From assembly GCA_022820485.1 (NCBI GenBank), contig JAJEFJ010000099.1, forward strand, positions 1 through 34,941: DNA of 34,941 bases, given 5' to 3'. This DNA is from Candidatus Latescibacterota bacterium. Its GTDB lineage: Bacteria; Latescibacterota; UBA2968; UBA8231. Below, piece after piece: positions 31,507-34,941 of this stretch. Position numbers and translations under genes: made by a program. A model generated the notes under the pieces. The model was given only the letters and a program-made list of their open reading frames with translations, searched no databases and was not told the origin of the DNA. Position 1 is the first letter of the stretch; the number at the start of each line of letters is the position of its first letter.

Positions 31507-33420
31507 CTAGTTACTAATCTCAGCGCCGATCAGTTCGACGGCCTCGGCTAGCGGGAGCGGATCGAGCTGTTCGCCGGATCGTTGCCGGATCGCCACCTTG
31601 CCCTCTTCGATCTCGCGGTCTCCGGCGATCAGCATGTAGGGCACCTTCTGCGTCTGCGCTTGGCGGATGCGCTTGTTGAGGGTCTCGCTGGCTGCGTCGA
31701 GTTCGGCGCGGACTCCGGCGGCGAGAAGCTGCTGGTGGAGCTGGCTTCCATACTCGGCGTGGCGCTCGGCAATCGGCAAAACCACCGCTTGCACGGGTGC
31801 CAACCACACTGGGAAGGCCCCGGCGTAGTGTTCGATTAGGAAGCCGATAAAGCGCTCGTGCGTGCCCAGCGGCGCGCGGTGGATGCAGATGGGCGTCTCC
31901 TCTTCGCCCGCCGCGTTGGTGTACGTCAAGCCGAAGCGGCCGGGCACGGCAAAATCGACTTGGTTAGTGGCGATCGTAAACTGCCGCCCGATGGCGCTCC
32001 AAACCTCGACGTCGATCTTGGGGCCGTAGAAGGCGGCCTCGTCGGGCACCTCTTCGTAGTTGATCCCGCCTCGCGCCATGGCACCGCGCACCATGTCCTC
32101 GGTGCGGAGCCACCGCTCGGGGTCATCGACGTACTTGGCCCCTAGGCCCGAGGGCGCGTGGGTGCTCAAGCGCATCAGGTAATTCTCCAAGCCGAACATC
32201 TCGAAATAGCGCAAATACATCTGGCAGACGGCGAGGAATTCCTCCTCGAATTGGTCGAGCGTGCAGTAGATGTGCGCGTCGTTCATCTGCAACGAGCGCA
32301 CCCGCATCAAGCCGAACAATTCGCCCGATTGCTCGTAGCGATAGCAGGTGCCATACTCGGCCAAGCGCAGGGGCAAGTCGCGGTACGAGCGCGGGGCCGC
32401 GGCGAAAATTTTGTGGTGATGGGGGCAGTTCATGGGCTTGAGGTAGTACTTGACCCCCTCCAACTCCATGGGTGGGAACATGGACTCGGCGTAGTACGGC
32501 AAGTGGCCGCTGCGCAGGTATATGGACTCCTTGCAGATGTGCGGCGTGCGCACGCGCTGATAGCCGGCTTCGTGCTCGGTCTTGCGGGCCAAGTCCTCCA
32601 GCTCGTCGATGAGCACTGCTCCCTTGGGAAGCCACAGCGGCAACCCCGGCCCCACTTCGTCGTCGAAGGTGAACAACTCCAGTTGCTTGCCCAGTGTGCG
32701 GTGGTCGCGCTTTTTGGCCTCCTCCAGCATTGCCAGATGGTGGTCGAGGGCTTCGCGGGTGGCAAAGGCCGTGCCGTAGATCCGCTGCAACATCCTGCGG
32801 CTCTCGTCGCCGCGCCAATAGGCTCCAGCCACGCTCAGGAGCTTGAAGTGTTTGACTTGTCCGGTGCCGAGCATGTGCGGCCCCCGGCACAAGTCGACGA
32901 ACTCGCCGTCTTTGTAAAAGGACAAGGTCTGGCCCTCTTCCAAGTCGGCGAGGATTTCCTGTTTGTAGGGAGCGTTGGCGACCATCTCTTCCGCCTCTTG
33001 GCGCGCCACATCGATCCGCTCGAACTTGTGGTTTTGCTTGACGACCCGCTTCATCTCGCGCTCGATCTTTTGCAAGTCTTCGGGCGTAAAAGGCTCGGCC
33101 ACGTCGAAGTCGTAGTAGAAGCCGTCGTCAATGGCCGGGCCGATGGCCAGTTGCGCGTCCGGGAAGAGGCGCAGCACGGCCTGCGCCAACACGTGCGACA
33201 TGCTGTGGCGGTAGATCCAAGCGGCCTCGTCCGCATCCCAGGGAATGAGCTCGACTTCTGCCTCGCTGGTGAGCTGGGTGTGGAAGTCGATGCGCTCGTC
33301 GCCGGTGCGGGCGGCAATGTATTGTTTTAACAGCTCCTTGTTCTCTTGGACGAGGATTTCCTTGAGCGTACCCTCGCCGAGGTATTCGATGGCTTGTCCT
33401 TGGGGGACTTTGATCAGCAT
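31507..33420 (-). CDS. thrS: Threonyl-tRNA synthetase
   Basis: Class II synthetase of 637 aa that charges tRNA-Thr. The start at 33420 is set by AAGGAG 7 nt upstream (the longer frame to 33483 runs through the terminator hairpin). Domains in order: TGS (IKVPQGQAIEYLGEGTLKEIL), editing/SAD domain with HSMSHVLAQAV (Hxxx H zinc motif), AIGPAIDDGFYYDFD and DLCRGPHM, the catalytic core (MNCPHHHKIF, YRYEQSGELFGLMRVRSLQMNDAHIYCT motif 2, FIGFLIEHYAGAFPVWLAP motif 3), and the C-terminal anticodon domain. Expression appears to be controlled by the attenuator directly upstream. The M50B-like gene follows by 5 nt. Confidence 0.96.
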   Translation of the reverse strand: MLIKVPQGQAIEYLGEGTLKEILVQENKELLKQYIAARTGDERIDFHTQLTSEAEVELIPWDADEAAWIYRHSMSHVLAQAVLRLFPDAQLAIGPAIDDGFYYDFDVAEPFTPEDLQKIEREMKRVVKQNHKFERIDVARQEAEEMVANAPYKQEILADLEEGQTLSFYKDGEFVDLCRGPHMLGTGQVKHFKLLSVAGAYWRGDESRRMLQRIYGTAFATREALDHHLAMLEEAKKRDHRTLGKQLELFTFDDEVGPGLPLWLPKGAVLIDELEDLARKTEHEAGYQRVRTPHICKESIYLRSGHLPYYAESMFPPMELEGVKYYLKPMNCPHHHKIFAAAPRSYRDLPLRLAEYGTCYRYEQSGELFGLMRVRSLQMNDAHIYCTLDQFEEEFLAVCQMYLRYFEMFGLENYLMRLSTHAPSGLGAKYVDDPERWLRTEDMVRGAMARGGINYEEVPDEAAFYGPKIDVEVWSAIGRQFTIATNQVDFAVPGRFGLTYTNAAGEEETPICIHRAPLGTHERFIGFLIEHYAGAFPVWLAPVQAVVLPIAERHAEYGSQLHQQLLAAGVRAELDAASETLNKRIRQAQTQKVPYMLIAGDREIEEGKVAIRQRSGEQLDPLPLAEAVELIGAEISN

Positions 33421-33438
33421 GACGCGCTCCTTGGCATG

Positions 33439-33471
33439 AAAAAACCCGCTGTCATTGTAGCCGACAGCGGG
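33439..33471 (-). terminator. Attenuator terminator in the thrS leader
   Basis: Read on the minus strand: CCCGCTGTC (33471-33463), 9-nt loop GGCTACAAT, GACAGCGGG (33453-33445), then TTTTTT (33444-33439). The stem is perfect. It lies between the leader peptide ORF and thrS, 18 nt before the thrS ATG, so it stops transcription of thrS unless an alternative structure forms. Confidence 0.9.
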
Positions 33472-33505
33472 GAGGGGTTGCAAAATAAACTTTAGTCCGT
33501 CGCTA
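33458..33505 (-). promoter_or_regulatory. Antiterminator pairing of the thrS attenuator
   Basis: UAGCGACGG at 33505-33497, which includes the leader stop codon, can pair with CUGUCGGCUA at 33467-33458 (9 bp, one bulged G). The latter includes part of the terminator left arm, so the two structures exclude each other. A ribosome at the leader stop would cover the first element and allow termination; a ribosome stalled on the Thr codons would leave it free. Pairing was found by eye. Confidence 0.65.
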
Positions 33506-33613
33506 TCCGGCGCACATGGTCGTAGTCGTAGTGGTGGTAGTGGTAGCCGTCGGCCCCGACGGGAGACCGCTGAGGCTGTGTGCGGAAGCGACTGTGATAA
33601 TAGCAGAAATCAT
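33503..33613 (-). CDS. Threonine-rich leader peptide of thrS
   Basis: 36-aa ORF, ATG at 33613 to TAG at 33503. Residues 24-32 are nine consecutive Thr, encoded by mixed ACC, ACT and ACG codons, preceded by Thr-Ala and followed by MCAG and the stop. The mixed codons argue against a simple DNA repeat. It is analogous to E. coli ThrL, which controls thrABC. No Shine-Dalgarno is visible; the promoter places the transcription start at or just before the ATG, so leaderless initiation is possible. The hairpin CCGTCGG/CCGACGG (33562-33547) inside the ORF could be a pause structure. Confidence 0.8.
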   Translation of the reverse strand: MISAIITVASAHSLSGLPSGPTATTTTTTTTTMCAG

Positions 33614-33620
33614 GGTGTAT

Positions 33621-33649
33621 AAAATACCGGCAGAGCTTCGATTGTGCAA
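33621..33649 (-). promoter_or_regulatory. Sigma70-type promoter of the thrS leader
   Basis: TTGCAC (33649-33644), 17-bp spacer, TATTTT (33626-33621). The expected transcription start is about 33614-33613, i.e. at the leader ATG. It lies within the 42 nt after the sulfatase stop. Confidence 0.65.
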
Positions 33650-33655
33650 GCGCCT

Positions 33656-34941
33656 TCAGGTCAGCTCGTAGTGGGTACGGTCGGGCAGGGGCACCGGTTG
33701 ACCATCCTCGGTGTTGATACTCCAGTCGGCTAGCCGCAGGCGCATGGCGGCGAGCGCGTCGCGGTGTTGTTCCTCGTCTATTACATTGACCAACTCGTTC
33801 GGGTCGGCGACGAGGTCGTAGAGTTCGTCGCGGTCTCCCATGGGGTCGTGGACGTACTTCCATTCGCGGGTGCGAACCATCTTGCAGCGGCCAGCCGCCT
33901 CGCGCCACTGCAAGCTGTCAATTAGGGTCTTGCGCCCCCAAGGTTGAGGCAGCTTTTCCAAGTCGGCCATGGTAAAGAGCGGTCCCCCGCTGCCGTATTC
34001 GGAAAAGGTCGCGTCTCGGGGCGCGGCGTCGGTCGCGGTGGGCAGCGGCGTTCCGTGCATTGAGCGCGGCTGCGCCATTCCCTGCAAGTGCAACAGCGTC
34101 GGCACCACGTCTATCAGATTGGCCATGCTCTGGTCGCGTACTCCGGTGGCGACCTGCCCGGGCCAAGAGACGATCAGCGGCACCCGCGTCAGGCTGTCGT
34201 AGAAAACCCCGCCCTTGCACTGCATGGCGTGTTCGCCCATGAAGTCGCCGTGATCCGAACAAAAGACCACAATCGTCTGCTCCCGCAGCCCGAGTTCGTC
34301 GAGCTTGTCGAGGATCTGGCCGAGCGCGTCGTCGATAAAGCGCACCATGCCAAAGTACGAGGCCATGACGCCGTAGAGGTCTTCGGGCGGGTCGCGGCGC
34401 ACTCCCAGCATTTGGTAGAGCGCTCGGTTGCGCTCGGGGGCGCGCTCATCGTCGAATTCGTCGTCGCGCCAAGGGGGCAGGTCAATGGCCGAGGGTGGGA
34501 ACAGGTCCGCGTACTCGGATGGGCACAGCCACGGCTCGTGTGGATCGGGGAAGGAAACCCACAGGGCAAAGGGCTGGTCTTGGTGTTTTTCGATAAAGCG
34601 CGTCGTCTGCCCGGCGATCAGGCCGGTGGAGTGGTCTTCCAACGGCAACTCGGAAGTACCGTAGCTAAAGCGGGGGTTCTGGTGGGCGAGTTGGCGATGC
34701 TCGGCGGCGACTTTGCGGCGACCTTCTTCTGGCCGGAACCAGTCCATGCCCCGCGTCTGTGGCCCCTCGTTGCGCCCGCCGTGAGTAAAGGCGTTCCACA
34801 CGTCAAAGAGCGCCAAATCTTCTTCCCGCTGGAAGCAGTGGTTTTTGCCGATCAGGCCGGTGGCGTAGCCAGCCTCTTTCCAGAGCTGCCAAGCGTGCGT
34901 GGCACCGGCCGGCATCAAGGTCTGGTTGCGCCGACCCCCGT
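33656..34941 (-). CDS. Sulfatase (alkaline phosphatase superfamily), N terminus beyond the window
   Basis: Partial gene; the frame stays open to the right edge (GRRNQTLMPAGATHAWQLWKEAGY...). The formylglycine C/SxPSR motif would lie just outside. Visible sulfatase features: GLIGKNHCF, a His/Asp-containing WVSFPDPHEPW, metal-binding FCSDHGDFMGEH, and the C-terminal REWKYVHDPMGDRDELYDLVADPNE typical of arylsulfatase A-type enzymes. It would remove sulfate esters from polysaccharides or other compounds. The 5' end is missing, so signal peptide and Cys/Ser type cannot be judged. It is the gene before the thrS leader, 42 nt upstream, but thrS has its own promoter. Confidence 0.9.
   Translation of the reverse strand, partial: GGRRNQTLMPAGATHAWQLWKEAGYATGLIGKNHCFQREEDLALFDVWNAFTHGGRNEGPQTRGMDWFRPEEGRRKVAAEHRQLAHQNPRFSYGTSELPLEDHSTGLIAGQTTRFIEKHQDQPFALWVSFPDPHEPWLCPSEYADLFPPSAIDLPPWRDDEFDDERAPERNRALYQMLGVRRDPPEDLYGVMASYFGMVRFIDDALGQILDKLDELGLREQTIVVFCSDHGDFMGEHAMQCKGGVFYDSLTRVPLIVSWPGQVATGVRDQSMANLIDVVPTLLHLQGMAQPRSMHGTPLPTATDAAPRDATFSEYGSGGPLFTMADLEKLPQPWGRKTLIDSLQWREAAGRCKMVRTREWKYVHDPMGDRDELYDLVADPNELVNVIDEEQHRDALAAMRLRLADWSINTEDGQPVPLPDRTHYELT

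Noticed and set aside
33420..33655. T-box riboswitch upstream of thrS
   Set aside because: No T-box core motif or specifier-loop layout is present and the leader is too short; the Thr-rich ORF explains the terminator better.
33492..33908. Frame reading His/Tyr/Asp repeats through the thrS leader
   Set aside because: It is the shifted reading of the Thr-codon run and overlaps the sulfatase antisense to nothing useful; the Thr frame has its own ATG and stop and fits thrS, so a His leader was dismissed.
1..34941. CRISPR array, tRNA, rRNA, insertion sequence or integrase
   Set aside because: No regularly spaced repeats, tRNA-like cloverleaf, rRNA signature or transposase/integrase domain was seen, although rearrangement signs exist at 16.5-22 kb.

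Overview
The window is protein-dense bacterial chromosome (moderately high G+C, good Shine-Dalgarno sites, sigma70-like promoters, tightly packed operons). No rRNA, tRNA, CRISPR array, transposase or integrase was found. The gene mix (phytanoyl-CoA dioxygenase family, DMFase-like protein, Gfo/Idh/MocA oxidoreductase, sugar-nucleotide epimerases, sulfatase) is the kind seen in uncultured environmental phyla such as Poribacteria or Latescibacterota. That placement is an inference from gene content only.

Layout. (1) 0-3.6 kb, plus strand: AlbA_2/HATPase regulator, a possible gene stub, a secreted protein and an aspartate/aromatic aminotransferase. (2) 3.6-7.5 kb, minus strand: a lipoprotein with a glycogen-synthase-like glycosyltransferase, then a coupled TIR-domain/winged-helix pair. 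(3) 7.6-11.2 kb: nadC (+), a coupled minus-strand operon of Gfo/Idh oxidoreductase, L7Ae-like protein and CYTH protein, then a toxin/immunity-like pair lying between two 26-bp direct repeats. (4) 11.4-16.5 kb, plus strand: a very long CPBP membrane protein made of two tandem halves, a metallophosphoesterase and a short SDR/epimerase. (5) 16.5-22.1 kb: a patchwork of toxin-antitoxin genes and remnants. (6) 22.1-28.8 kb, minus strand: epimerase, DMFase-like protein and an apparently intact type III restriction-modification pair. (7) 28.9-33.6 kb, minus strand: thrS, an M50B-like membrane protease and proS. (8) A sulfatase that runs off the right edge.

Two observations stand out. First, thrS has what looks like a ribosome-mediated transcription attenuator: a sigma70-like promoter, a 36-codon leader ORF with nine consecutive Thr codons, a segment at the leader stop codon able to pair with the terminator left arm, and a perfect 9-bp terminator stem with a T6 tract ending 18 nt before the thrS ATG. 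Second, the 16.5-20.8 kb region holds two diverged copies of an unusual module. Each has its own conserved promoter, a conserved 5'-UTR hairpin and a ~280-residue protein of unrecognised family that I tentatively compare to HK97-fold capsid/encapsulin proteins. In copy 1 this protein ends in a Phd-type antitoxin tail that overlaps a VapC/PIN toxin gene. In copy 2 the same tail continues into an MntA-type nucleotidyltransferase domain followed by a broken HepT (HEPN) toxin gene. Between the copies lies an AbiEi antitoxin whose AbiEii partner is cut off after about 16 codons, exactly at a 48-bp inverted repeat. The region therefore reads as repeated shuffling of toxin-antitoxin operons around a duplicated module.

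In working order, the housekeeping functions present are NAD synthesis (nadC), translation (thrS, proS, L7Ae-like) and amino-acid transamination. The defence and conflict functions are the type III R-M system, TIR, AlbA_2, VapC, the MNT/HepT remnant, AbiEi, BrnA and the toxin/immunity-like pair.
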